DNA of 64,000 nucleotides from Arbacia lixula (lineage: Eukaryota > Echinodermata > Echinoidea > Arbacioida > Arbaciidae): positions 10,950,067-11,014,066 of the forward strand of contig OZ022588.1 of the NCBI GenBank assembly GCA_963669155.1, given 5' to 3'. The translations under genes and the position numbers were made by a program. This document shows positions 33,010-43,951 of the stretch, in pieces; the stretch's first letter is position 1, and each line of letters starts with the position of its first letter. Below the pieces are notes generated by a model. The model was not told the origin of the DNA and did not search any database. It saw only the letters and a list, made by a program, of their open reading frames with translations.

Positions 33010-34159
33010 AGTGTGTATCTAGGCATGTAGGTGTGTGAGTCTGCGTGTGAATGTATGTGTGTGTGTGTGTCTGTGCATGTATGCATGTGTGAGAGAGAAA
33101 GAGAGAGTCTGCTTGTATGCATGTGTGTGTGTTGTGAGTGTGTGTGTGTGTGTATGTGTGTGAAGGGGTATCTGTGTGTCTGTGCATGTGTCTTTTCCTT
33201 CCCTCTCGCGTCTTCTCCTTCCCTCTGAGCTTTTTTCACTCTCTCGCCTTCTCTCTTACAAATTGTTGAACTATGTGTGGTCATGTGACACAGTTTTGAC
33301 CCTTTTCGTGCCATATGTGTAGTTTTTTTCACCAATAATGTACACAATTCCCATAGAGCAACATTTATCTGGCAAATGAAGGGTTCACCAATCTACGAAC
33401 TTGAAAATATTAATGAGGGATATAATATCAAAACTATTGTGTGTGTTGTCAGTTTCTTTTCATCCTGGAAGATGTTTATTAATACATATTTTGAATGATA
33501 TAAGCATCAAAAGCGTTCGTTCCTAGCGCGTGAAGAAAAAGTCTGGAAAATCGTGTGTTAGTCTAATTCGCTCGACTCCTGGGAGAACTGTACTTACTAA
33601 CATAACAGTATATGTTCTTTGAATGTTTCCATGATGAGAGTGTACTAATAAATATTATGTTCCACATACTAAGAATGTTACTATATGATTGGTCAAGAGT
33701 TCATCACGTAATTACAAGGGGGATTCCCCTCCAGATCCACCCCTTCCCCTACATACACCCCCCGCAAACAAACATGTTTCGCAACACAATGCATAAAATG
33801 ATCGAAGTGCCTTTTAAGCATACGTTTGGTTGATGAAGTTTCATAGTTATTCGAAGTTCGACTAGGGCAGTTGCTAAGGTTTTCCCGAACACTATCTCTG
33901 ATTTGACGAATCTTCACACAATAGTTCCTTGGATTTTGAAACTTTCTTTGGATACTGTCGCAAAAAGGAAGGACCTGGTAATATCAGCATGTCTTCTGGT
34001 AAATTCGATTACAATCTTATACATTTATGATTTTAAAATAAGGCAAGAAGGAAGGAGTGATCATCTGTTATGATGCGACAATTGTAAGCTTAGATGGAAG
34101 TTGACGTTGCAGGTATTAACTACACGTACAAAATGCGTATACAATATCTGAGAAAAGGA
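31996..34159. other. Intergenic region with a long (TG)n microsatellite
   Basis: A (TG)n tract runs from 32950 to 33007 and continues as interrupted TG/TGTGCATG sequence to about 33185. The 170-codon minus ORF across it is a His/Thr repeat artefact. Nothing else was recognised. Confidence 0.6.
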
Positions 34160-34353
34160 AGTACAAATAGTAGAAACAGTGATAGTAGTAGTAGTCGAGG
34201 TACTAGTAATAATTATAATAATAATAGAAGTACATGTAGTAGCAGTAGAAGTCGTAATAGACGTGATACAAGTACTTGTTATTGTTGCTGTTGTAGAAGT
34301 AGAAATAGAAGTTACAGTAGTTAGTAGTAAAAGTAGTAGTAGATGTAGTAGAA

Positions 34354-34408
<55 letters not shown>

Positions 34409-34520
34409 TAGTAGTAGTAGTAGTAGTAGTACTAGAAGTAGTAGCAGTAGAAGTAGTAAAATTAGTACACACAGTTATAGTATCAGTAGTAGTAATAGTT
34501 GTAATAGTAATGTAGAGTAG
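34160..34520 (+). repeat. (AGT)n trinucleotide repeat
   Basis: Imperfect AGT/AAT units give way to a near-perfect run at 34333-34430. A second, shorter tract at 38060-38130 lies at the equivalent position of the duplicated flank. Poly-Ser, poly-Val and poly-Thr ORFs in this stretch are artefacts. Confidence 0.95.
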
Positions 34521-34673
34521 CTATAATAATACCAGTAATACTGTAACAACTGTATTAGTTATGATAGAATTAGGAATAATATCATGCAAGACAAGATAGT
34601 AAGAAAGGATATAGCAGAATTTAGAGGTATATTAGATAAATTTTAACGTCATTATCTTCATTTTTTCTACACA

Positions 34674-34682
34674 GTCCGGACC
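34674..34682 (+). promoter_or_regulatory. Possible 3' splice site in the 5' UTR of the propeller gene
   Basis: TTTTTTCTACACAG ends at 34674, nine bases before the ATG at 34683. It has the form of an acceptor, suggesting an upstream non-coding exon and a single coding exon. No donor or transcript evidence is available. Confidence 0.4.
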
Positions 34683-37004
34683 ATGAGCTACCAGCATTTG
34701 TTGGACACTGTGCCTGAGATACGACAGCAGAACCAGGACGTAACGCAGCGTGTTATGGAGTCTCTGATACGTCTAATTCATCTATCTTTCAAACGTCAGA
34801 TACTTGAAGTAGAAAAAGGGCTTCGAGTCGTAGAGCAAGGCAAATTTGATGACCTACAGCTGGAAGATCTGAATAGGGCACTGTGTAGTTCTACCCTGAG
34901 AGAAGAGAGCTGTCGTCGACAAACTCTGTCGTACATCAGCAGTAAGGTTGATTTGGAGCCTCAAAAGTCACCCTCTGCATCGTTGATTTCTGACAGCAGG
35001 ACGCCTACAGAAGGCAAACACGAGGGGAAGAACGTATTCCTTCAACAAGATCGTAAATTACCAGACGACTCGGATCTCATCACCAGAACGCCTAGAGAAA
35101 GCAAACACGAGGTGAAGAACGGATTCCTTCCCCAAGACCATAAATCACCAGACGACTCGGATCATATCAGGACGCATACAGAATGCAAACACGAGGCGAA
35201 GAACAGATTCCTTCGACCAGACCGTAAATCACCAGAAGACTCGGATCACATCACCAAGGCAAGGGAGACAGAAAGAGTGCCACAGCCGCCTGAAAAAGCA
35301 CGTGAGCACAAGAAAATGGTTCGACCCAAGAGGTCAGCGGAGAGCTGTCGTCCACAAACTCGGTCGTATGCCAAGAGTAAGGTTGATTCGGAACCTCAAA
35401 ATTCATCCTCTGCATCGTTGACTTCTGACAGCAGAACGCCTACAGAAGGCAAACACGAGGCGAAGAACGAATTCCTTCAACAAGCCCGTAATTCACCAGA
35501 CGATTCGGATCACATCACCAGAGCATGGGAGACAACAGGAGTGCCGCATCCGCCTCAAAGAGCATGTGAGCCCCCAAAAATGGTTCGACCCAAGAGGTCA
35601 GCGGAGAGCTGTCGTCCACAAACTCGGTCGTATGCCAACAGTAAGGTTGCTTCGGAACTTCAGAAGTCATCCTCTGCATCCTCTACAGAAGGCGAAGAGG
35701 AGGCGAAGAACGAATTCCTTCAACAAGACAATAATTCACCACACGAGTCGGATCACATCTTCAAGGAAAGGGAGATAACAAGAGAGCCGCAATCGCCTCA
35801 CAGAGCACGTGAGCCCAAGAAAATGGATCAACCCAAGAGTTCAGCGGAATCCTCACGACAAACTAGGGCCACGAGATTGCCTGGCAAATCTGCCTCCCCC
35901 AAGGACAGGAAGGACATCGCTCGAGGTCAAAGAGAGAATTCCCAGTCCTTAACCCCCCTATCAACCAAAGTTCCTGTGCTGAAGCTTGATTTTCCTGGTC
36001 ACAGTTGTCTCAGGTCAGGCAGTGTAAATAGTACTGTACCTGCGCTGTCTAGTCGCCGCGGCGCAACCAGTGATTTCTCCAAGGGAGGAATAGAATCCAT
36101 CAAAACGTCTCGCGCCGTGATCAGTTCAGTCAAACACAGCCCTCCCATTTCCCCGCCTACACAATCTTCTACCCTAGGAATCCCTGATATTGATGATCCC
36201 GTCGTTATATCCGCGAACGGCATAGACCGTTCGCCCGACGGCGATTTTATTCTTTCGACGGAAGGTATGCCCTATAACGGAGTGGCCGTTCGTGACAGCA
36301 ACGCTGTCCTAGAGTATCGGGTTCTTTATCCTTCCAACTGCAGGCTCTTCGATGTGGTCTGGTTGGACGAGAAGTCGTTTGTGGTTTCACTTGAATCGGG
36401 TAAGCTTGTCAAATACCAGGAAGGTGAATGGAGCGACGTGGGACTACCGACGAAGTCCGAAGCGAGAGGACTGGCTCGAGATGATCAGTTTCTCTACATC
36501 TGCGACAGAGCTGGGTCCAGTATTCTGCGATACAGGTTGAGAGAGTTGAATTTCCAAGATCGCATATCGCTGCACGACTCGAGTCTTCTCAAGCAGATTT
36601 CGCCTTACATGATCGGCGTTAACAAAGATAGGATGATCGTCACGGATAAATCAAACCATTGTCTTCACATCATTCAGAATGATCCCTTGCTCCGCCGACA
36701 GAAACATCCCGTCGCCTCTCTTCTCAAGCATGACAGCAACCCAGGAGAGAACCTGTCGATCGCCAGGAACTATTCTCCTACCGGCGTCTTCTGCCACGAC
36801 GGAGGGAACATCGTGATAGTACTGGTAGATACTGCCAATCATGCCACTGGTGTCAAGAACAAGCTCTTGGTGCTTGACCATGACTTACAGCAGCTAGAAC
36901 TACGGGATCTCGAAGTCAGGTGTCCTAAAGGAGTGGTGATCAGGAGCGATGGGCGAAACGTGGTGTGTGACGCCAACCCAAACGCGCCATTCGAACGTGT
37001 GTGA
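34683..37004 (+). CDS. Repeat-rich protein with C-terminal NHL-like beta-propeller (773 aa)
   Basis: An uninterrupted 773-codon ORF. Residues 1-70 look alpha-helical (LLDTVPEIRQQNQDV, LIRLIHLSFKRQILEVEKGL). Residues 75-395 are hydrophilic and repetitive. A module like EGKHEAKNEFLQQD then SPDDSDHI occurs at about 107, 136, 165, 253 and 335, and a longer unit with MVRPKRSAESCRPQTRSYA occurs at 212 and 300, with a decayed copy at 381. Residues 400-505 are Ser/Pro-rich. Residues from about 505 to the end look like propeller blades (ANGIDRSPDGDFILST, LFDVVWLDEKSFVVSLESG, RGLARDDQFLYICDRAG, KGVVIRSDGRNVVCD). This resembles the NHL/YncE-like propellers common in echinoderm TRIM-NHL-type proteins, but no RING or B-box is present. 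Function is unknown; a protein-interaction role is inferred. It may be a single-coding-exon gene. The flanks are duplicated downstream without it. Confidence 0.75.
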   Translation: MSYQHLLDTVPEIRQQNQDVTQRVMESLIRLIHLSFKRQILEVEKGLRVVEQGKFDDLQLEDLNRALCSSTLREESCRRQTLSYISSKVDLEPQKSPSASLISDSRTPTEGKHEGKNVFLQQDRKLPDDSDLITRTPRESKHEVKNGFLPQDHKSPDDSDHIRTHTECKHEAKNRFLRPDRKSPEDSDHITKARETERVPQPPEKAREHKKMVRPKRSAESCRPQTRSYAKSKVDSEPQNSSSASLTSDSRTPTEGKHEAKNEFLQQARNSPDDSDHITRAWETTGVPHPPQRACEPPKMVRPKRSAESCRPQTRSYANSKVASELQKSSSASSTEGEEEAKNEFLQQDNNSPHESDHIFKEREITREPQSPHRAREPKKMDQPKSSAESSRQTRATRLPGKSASPKDRKDIARGQRENSQSLTPLSTKVPVLKLDFPGHSCLRSGSVNSTVPALSSRRGATSDFSKGGIESIKTSRAVISSVKHSPPISPPTQSSTLGIPDIDDPVVISANGIDRSPDGDFILSTEGMPYNGVAVRDSNAVLEYRVLYPSNCRLFDVVWLDEKSFVVSLESGKLVKYQEGEWSDVGLPTKSEARGLARDDQFLYICDRAGSSILRYRLRELNFQDRISLHDSSLLKQISPYMIGVNKDRMIVTDKSNHCLHIIQNDPLLRRQKHPVASLLKHDSNPGENLSIARNYSPTGVFCHDGGNIVIVLVDTANHATGVKNKLLVLDHDLQQLELRDLEVRCPKGVVIRSDGRNVVCDANPNAPFERV

Positions 37005-37995
37005 AAGCAGAACATTATTGTAACAAAGCTCGACCAGAAGATCGAAGATTGTGGCACAATAGGACTGGCACACTGGATTAGTGCTCATAAACTATGTTGG
37101 GGCTTCCATCACCCCCCCCCCCCCCAAAAAAAAAAAAAAGTATCAATGTACTTACAAATAGAACCGTATGATTAATGTCCCTACCCCTCCCGTATGTTGG
37201 CGTTCTCTACCAGACAGTATTCATCCAATAATTAAACTAAGTTTCTGTAAATGATAAGTTCGTCAATAAGAAATTACATAACGTCCGAACTATTGCAGTA
37301 TTTAGCGATTTGCACTGTCGAATCAGAGGTCTTTTTCAAGTATGAACTCTCGTAAAACCGGGTATAATATCCTGTTCGTTTCTCATTGGCTCCCAGGCTC
37401 TCTCCTCGTCGAATATTGACATGTTTAGAGATAATTCTGATTGCTTGCTATTTGTTTCTCATTTTGAGTGTGGTTTCTTCGTGTGGATGTTGTCTTTTTT
37501 TGAAGAGTTCCTTCTAAACGGTGCAAAATTCCAATTGAAGACTTCACGAAAAACTAATTTCTGGATCTGAATTTTTACAGGCGCCGATGGGAAACCGACA
37601 TTGGCCGATGTACTGCCAATAAATCTTGTAGAAAATGGAATTAGCACCTTTTGGAAAGGACAACTTCATTTCAACAACTCGATTTGATTGTGGTGTTAAA
37701 GTGTTTTTGTTTTAATTTGGAAGACAACTACAATGGCTAAAAACTATCTATGTATATATACAGGACTGAAAATTGACGATGCATTTCTTTTTTATATCAT
37801 ACGTTATTAAAGAATGCGAACCATGTGATAATGTGCTAGCTGGACTCTGTCTTGAAAAATAACGAGAGTTGATATCTACTGCTGTATAGGATGTAGAGTT
37901 TTGCTGTGTTTTTCTTGTATAACTTCAAGTCGTCTCGCAGCTGTTTTTGACATGAGTCACTATATACTATACATCGATTAATGTAAGAAACGATT
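37005..37995 (+). repeat. 3' flank of the propeller gene, copy 0 of a duplicated segment
   Basis: This segment starts about four bases after the stop codon. It recurs almost collinearly at 38250-39215 (for example GGACTGGCACACTGGATTAG and GCGCCGATGGGAAACCGACA in both). From TTCATTTCAACAACTC onward it also recurs at 42278 and 47425. It includes a poly-C/poly-A junction near 37110-37139. No ORF of note was seen. Confidence 0.9.
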
Positions 37996-38044
37996 TCTGG
38001 TATGGATCATTTTGGAAAGTTTGACCATGTTGACGAGAATTTGA

Positions 38045-39215
38045 AAATTGAATTATTTTGTAGTAATAGTAGTAGTAGTAGTAGTTGTAGTAGTAGTAGT
38101 AATAGTAATAGTAGTAAAAGAAGTAGTAAAATTAGTACATTGTAGTTGTAGAAGCAGCATCAGTAGTAGTCGTAATAGCAACGTGGAGTAGCTTTACGTG
38201 TTAGTTTTGATAGCAATTGGAATAATATCATGTAAGATAAGATCATTTTGATAAAGCTCGAACAGAAGATTGTGGATTGTGGCTCAATAGGACTGGCACA
38301 CTGGATTAGTGCTCATAAACTATGTGGGGGCTTCCATCAACCCCCCCCCCCCAAAAAAAAAAAAAGTATCAATATGTTTACAGATTGATCTGTATGATTG
38401 ATGCCCCTAACCCTCCCGTCTGTTGGCGTTTTTTACTCGACGGTACTCATCCAAGAATTCAACTAAGTTTCTTTAAATTTACAGTTCATCAAAAGGAAAT
38501 TACATAACTATCGAGCTATTGCATTTTTTTTTTAGCAATTTGCATCATCGAATTAGAGGTCTTTACCAAGTATGTACTCTTGTAAAGCCGGGTGTGATAT
38601 CCTGTTCGTTTTTCATTGACTCCAGGGCTCTCTCCTCGTCGAATATTACCATGTTTAAAGATAATTCTTATTGCTTGATATTTGTTTTTTCATTTTGAGT
38701 GTGCCTTCTTAGTGTGGATGTTGTCTTTATTTGAAGAGTTCCTTCTAAAAGGTGCAAAATCCCAATTGAAAACTTCACGAAAAACTGATTTCTTTATCTG
38801 ACTTTTTACAGGCGCCGATGGGAAACCGACATTGCTCGATGTATCGATAATGACAATAAATCTTGTAGAAAATGGAATTAGTACCTTTTGGAAAGGAGAA
38901 CTTCATTTCAACAACTCAATTTGATTGTGGAGTTTATGTTTTTGTTTTAATTTGGAAGACAACTACAATGGCTAGAAACTACTCATGTATATAACAGGAA
39001 TGAAAAGTGACGCTGCATTTCTTTTGTATATCATACATTATTAAAGAATGTGAAGCATATGATAATTTGCTACCTGGACTCTGTCTTGAATAATACCGAG
39101 AGTTGATATACATTACTGTATAGGATGTAGTGTCTTTCTGTGTTTTCTTGTATAACTTCAAGACTTCTCGCAGTTACTATTGACACGAGTAATTATATAT
39201 TATACATCGAATAAT
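38045..39215 (+). repeat. ORF-less duplicate of the propeller-gene flanks
   Basis: 38045-38245 matches the gene's upstream flank (AGT repeat, GTAGTAAAATTAGTACA, AATAATATCATG). After GATAAGATCATTTT the sequence switches directly to the downstream flank, which begins near 37008 in copy 0. The roughly 2.4 kb between 34600 and 37008, including the entire ORF, is absent. Confidence 0.88.
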
Positions 39216-40549
39216 GGAAGATCATGAACGAATCCTTTACCAATTAGTTCTCGTCTGCTAGGAGTGTTAATATAACAGCGTGGTGTTCTTATCCCCACAA
39301 CTGTGTTACCGTGAGAATTTGTCGTCCAAATTGCTTACAATCCACTGTATATACAATGTACGTTCAAAACTCAAACCTCCTTCTAAGCCCCCGCCTATGT
39401 ATTCCATATGTTATCAGGAATGTTTCAAACTCTCTCTTTCCTCCTTCAAACTCCTAGTAAGCTTTCGTAGCCAGCCTAATCAGAGGTAACATGGCCAGGC
39501 CCTCCCAAATATCGTGAATGTTGAGAAAATGCCTCAGAATAGCCCTGAATACCTTCAATCCTTCATATATCACAAAAGAAAATCATTCCTTGCACTGAGC
39601 AGGGATTATGTAATAAAGATGAGCTTGTAAACAGCCCATTCCAACATTTGAAATGCCAAAATGCCTATATCTCCGGTAAAATCTTACATTAAGACGATAA
39701 AATATGTTCCTGCGTACATTAAATCAGTTCAATTTTCTCACGTCGAAACTAATGAACTATTTTACGGCATTAATGCTTCTTTTTAGTTGCTAACAGGCAA
39801 ACATAATAAGCATAATATGTGATAGCATATAATCTGAAAAATATTTCGAAAGGTGAATGCGGGTTTATGATACAAAGTGTATTATGGAACAGCACCGAGC
39901 TTCTCACCAATTTCATATACCATTATTTTGCCTGTGGTTTCACAATAGGAACAATTAAATCTGGACTGGTATTGTTGTTACGCGTTATACTCTGTAGGGG
40001 GTCCTGACATCATGCCGGGTTTTGGGCAACATCGATTCATAGTCCCTAGCTGTGAGCGGGGAATGGTACCGATACCTGATCCATTCATGAGAGCAGAATA
40101 TTATTCAGACGTTTTTAAGAAGGGAGCGAAACGCGCTCAACCATATCATTCATAAAGATCTCCGATCGATATTAAAATAATGGCATCCACAATGTTTTTT
40201 TGTCAATGCGTTTCGTGAACTAAAACACATTGCGAAATCGGCCGATGCGCTTGTTGGTTGTTGTATTTTGTCTAGTGTATGTGCAGTGTGATATATGTGT
40301 GTCTGTGTGTGTATGTATCACAAACAAGATCACGAACAAGATCTTAAAGATCTTAATCATGTTAATGAAGATTACTTTATGAAGTTTGGAACAACCTGCC
40401 TAACAAAATTAACTCAATCGCTTTTGAGTCATAATTATTATGTTCATTGCTGTATCGCATGTTTCTGAGTTGGCCTGAATTTGCTATTTAGTTGTTACTT
40501 TGCACTCTGGTGGTTGATTGACATTGGAAGCCGAGTTTCCTGTTCTATC

Positions 40550-40845
40550 TAACACCCCTCCCATACTCTCCACATGTGCGTACCATACCCCACCCACACT
40601 CTGCAACACCCCTCCCACACTCTTCACATGAGCCTACCACACCCCACCAACACTCTGCAACACCCCTCCCACACTTTCCACATTTGCCTACCATACCCCA
40701 CCCACACTCTGCAACACCCCTCCCACACTCTCCACATGTGCCTACCACACCCCACCCACACTCTGCAACACCCCTCCCACACTCTCCACATGCGCCTATC
40801 ACACCCCACCCACACCCTGCAGCATCCCTCCCATACCCAGGCGTG
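40550..40845 (+). repeat. 54-bp C-rich minisatellite, unit 1 (about 5 copies)
   Basis: The unit is CTCTGCAACACCCCTCCCAC, ACTCTCCACATGTGCC, TACCACACCCCACCCACA. The minus strand is G-rich with GGGG/GGG clusters. Frames stay open on both strands because 54 is a multiple of three; these ORFs are artefacts. Confidence 0.95.
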
Positions 40846-41102
40846 TTTTGTTTTATTGAGGGGGGGGGGGGGGCAACATCTTGGCGGGGCACATAAAGAC
40901 ACTGTGAGATCCTCGGCAAGGGATTTACTCCTTCCACGGTAGGGACTTTTTGTAAAAATGGAGTACATAAAAGTCGCGCTCACAGAGCGTTTACAAACGG
41001 ATTTTTGGGGAATTAAAAATAGTAAAAAGTCACTGTAAAGGACTGTAAACATCACTTATAGATACTATCCATTTCGATAGCCCCCCCCCCCCCCCCCCCG
41101 CT

Positions 41103-41370
41103 ACTGGCGCCCTTGTCCACACTCCTCCCATGCTCCTACCACACCACTCCTACACCCCTCTGATGTCCTTCCCACACCCCTCCTTCATCCCTCCCACACC
41201 CTTCCCACACCCCTCCCACACCCCTCCTACACCCCTCCCATATCCCTCCTATGCCCCTACCACACGCCTCCAACGTCCTTCCTACACCCCTCCTAAACTC
41301 ATCCCACATCCTACCGCAGCCCTCCCAGACCCCTCCCATGTCCTTCCCACACCCCTCCCTCACTCCTACC
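41103..41370 (+). repeat. Second C-rich minisatellite, unit 1
   Basis: Degenerate array of CACACCCCTCC, CATGTCCTTCC, CATGCCCCTCC words with periods near 11-14 bases. The same array in units 2 (45945-46520) and 3 (50378-50548) differs in length. Confidence 0.9.
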
Positions 41371-41911
41371 CATTAGTACACCAAAACAAACACATATACC
41401 ATTCCAAAGTGGGGAAGAATGTACTTTCATCGCATGTTTAATTTCTCATAATTACAAGTACATTTTTATTAAAGCCTCATTGTGTTCACAATTTAAGACA
41501 TGATTGCTAACTTTGTTAACAATACGAAAGGCAGGTATCATTATACTTGAATGCAAGTCAGAAATATGAATGAGAAATAGTGTATTCATTTGTGTCCTCA
41601 ATGTTGAATCAACCTGTTGATTCTAGATTCTGACTGGCTCATGAATAAAAGACAAAGGTCACTTGATCACATTCCACAGAGAGGGCAACGTTCCATGTGG
41701 AGCATACACAACAGGTTATACAGCATAATGTGTTCCAAATCTAACATTACAATTTGTAAAGGATTTTATATACTGTGTACATAGCTTCATGACTTTCAGT
41801 ATGTCTGCTGGTGATGCTGAAACATGTCATACAGAAGGAGTTTACACACTGCTTCTCTATCATCGAAAGGTAACACTACTTACACTTACTTACACTTACT
41901 TACACTTACAC

Positions 41912-42143
41912 TACTTACAGCTTAAAGGAATTGGCACAGGGAAAGGGAAAGGGGTGAAAGGGAAGGAGCCGCAGTATTATACCGTGGTATATTTTGTCCA
42001 GTTCAGCATGAAACATGATGCTTTGACCTAAAAAGCATAATGTTTCATGCTGAACTGGACAAAATGTACCACGGTTAAAAGCTGTGTGCCTTTCCCTTTT
42101 TTCCTTTCCCTTTCCCTATGCCAATTCCTTTGAGCTGGAGTGT
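41912..42143. mobile_element. Hairpin MITE, copy 1
   Basis: Almost the whole element is one long inverted repeat. The arms run CAGCTTAAAGGAATTGGCA, GGGAAAGGG, CCGTGG, TTTTGTCCAGTTCAGCATG, AAACATGATGCTTT, around a short loop (GACCTA). The outer right end reads GAGCTGGAGTGTA. Related copies are at 47059, 51033 and 54716. It is non-coding; the superfamily is unknown. Confidence 0.88.
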
Positions 42144-43774
42144 ATTTCCATGATAGATGGAAAATCACTCTATTCTTCTCTAGTCCTACATGGCAGAATT
42201 ACCAGGGGAAAGTTAGGCACACAATCAAAGCGTTTTAAGCACTTCAAATCAACTGGGTGACCAGTATTACTGCTTTGTTCATTTCAACAACTCAATTTGA
42301 TTGTGGTATTAATGTTTTTTTGTTTTAATTTGGAAGACAACTACAATGGCTAGAAACTACCCATGCATATATACAGGAATTTACATTGACGATGCATTTC
42401 TTTTGTATATCATACATTATTAGAGAATGTGAACCATATAATAATGTGCTAGCTGGACTCTGTCTTGAATGATAACGAGAGTTGATATACATTACTGTAT
42501 AGTATGTAGAGTTTTTCTGTGTTTTTCTTGTATAACTTCAAGTATTCTCGCCGTTACTTTTGACACGAGTAGCTATATATTATACATCGAATAATGGGGG
42601 ATCTGCCCATGAACGAATCCTTTACCAATTAGTTCTTGTCTGCCAGGAGTGTTAATATAACAGCGTGATATTCTTATCCCCAAAACTGTGTTACCGTGAG
42701 AATTTGTCGTCCAAATTGCTTAAAATCCACTGTATATACGTTCAAAACTCAAACCTCCTTCTAAGCCCCCGCCTATGTATTCCATATGTTATCAGGAATG
42801 TTTCAAACTCTCTCTTTCCTCCTTCAAACTCCTAGTAAGATTTCGTAGCCAGCCTAATCAGAGATAACATGGCCAGGCCCTCCCAAATATCGTGAATGTT
42901 GAGAAAATGCCTCAGAATAGCCCTGAATACCTTCAATCCTTCATATATCACAAAGGAAAATCATTCCTTGCACTGAGCAGGGATTATGTAATAAAGATGA
43001 GCTTGTAAACAGCCCATTCCAACATTTGAAATGCCAAAACTGTTATGATATCTCCTATATCTCCGGTAAAATCTTACATTGAGACGATAAAATATGTTCC
43101 TGCGTACATTAAATCAGTTAAATTTTCTCACGTCGAAACTAATGAACTGTTTTACGGAATTAATTCTGCTTTTCAGTTGCTAACAGGCAAACATAATAAG
43201 CATAATTATGTGATAGCATATAATCTAAAGAATATTTCGAAAGGTGAATGCAGGTTTACGATACAAAGTGTATCATGGAACAGCACCGAGCTTCTCACCA
43301 ATTTGATACACCATTATTTTGCCTATGGTTTCACAATAGGAACAATTAAATCTGGACTGGTATTGTTATTACGCGTTATACTCTGTAGGGGGTCCTGACA
43401 TCATGCCGGGTATTGGGCAACATCGATTCATAGTCCCTAGCTGTGAGCGGGGAATGGTACCGATACCTGATCCATTCATGAGAGCAGATTATTATTCAGA
43501 CGTTTTTAAAGATTGTCCGTCCCTTTTGCAAGCTTCGCGCTCAACCATATCATTCATAAAGATCTCCGATCGATATTAAAATAATGGCATCCACCATGTT
43601 TTTGTCAATGCGTTTCGTGAAATAAAACACATTGCGAAATCGGCCGATGCGCTTGTTGGTTGTTGTATTTTGTCTAGTGTATGTGCAGTGTGAATATATG
43701 TGTGTCTATGTGTGTATGTGTGTGTATGTATCACGAACAAGATCACGAACAAGATCTTAAAGATCTTAATGAAG

Positions 43775-43950
43775 ATTACTTTATGAAGTTTGGAACAACC
43801 TGCCTAACAAAATGAACTCAATCGCTTTTGAGTCATATTTATGTTCAGTGCTGTATCGCATGTTTCTGAGTTGGCCTGAATTTGCTATTTCGTCGTTACT
43901 TTGCACGCTGGTGGTTGATTATAATTGGAAGCCGAGTTTCCTGTTCTATC
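43775..43950 (+). pseudogene. Possible LINE ORF2 C-terminal remnant (present in all three units)
   Basis: One frame reads LLYEVWNNLPNKMNSIAFES before the minisatellite. WNxLPxxI followed by a short helical tail is typical of the end of CR1/Jockey-type reverse-transcriptase ORFs. Equivalents are near 40370-40550 (unit 1) and 48910-49095 (unit 3), with different frame breaks. Only about 25 residues are informative, so this is tentative. Confidence 0.3.
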
Positions 43951-43951
43951 T

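Larger units (their letters stand above)
38902..42277 (+). repeat. Tandem segmental duplication, unit 1 (3376 bp)
   Basis: The unit starts at TTCATTTCAACAACTC and ends at GGGTGACCAGTATTACTGCT, then restarts. Landmarks in order are GTCCTGACATCATGCCGGGT (40002), the 54-bp minisatellite, a G-run (40860), a C-run, the second C-rich minisatellite, and the hairpin MITE (41912). About 300 bases present in units 2 and 3 between the two minisatellites are missing here, with the C-run at 41081-41099 at the break. Confidence 0.92.

Noticed and set aside
32835..33347. 170-codon His/Thr-rich minus-strand ORF
   Set aside because: It is a (TG)n microsatellite read on the opposite strand.
34094..34520. Poly-Ser, poly-Val and poly-Thr ORFs
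   Set aside because: Trinucleotide AGT repeat in different frames.
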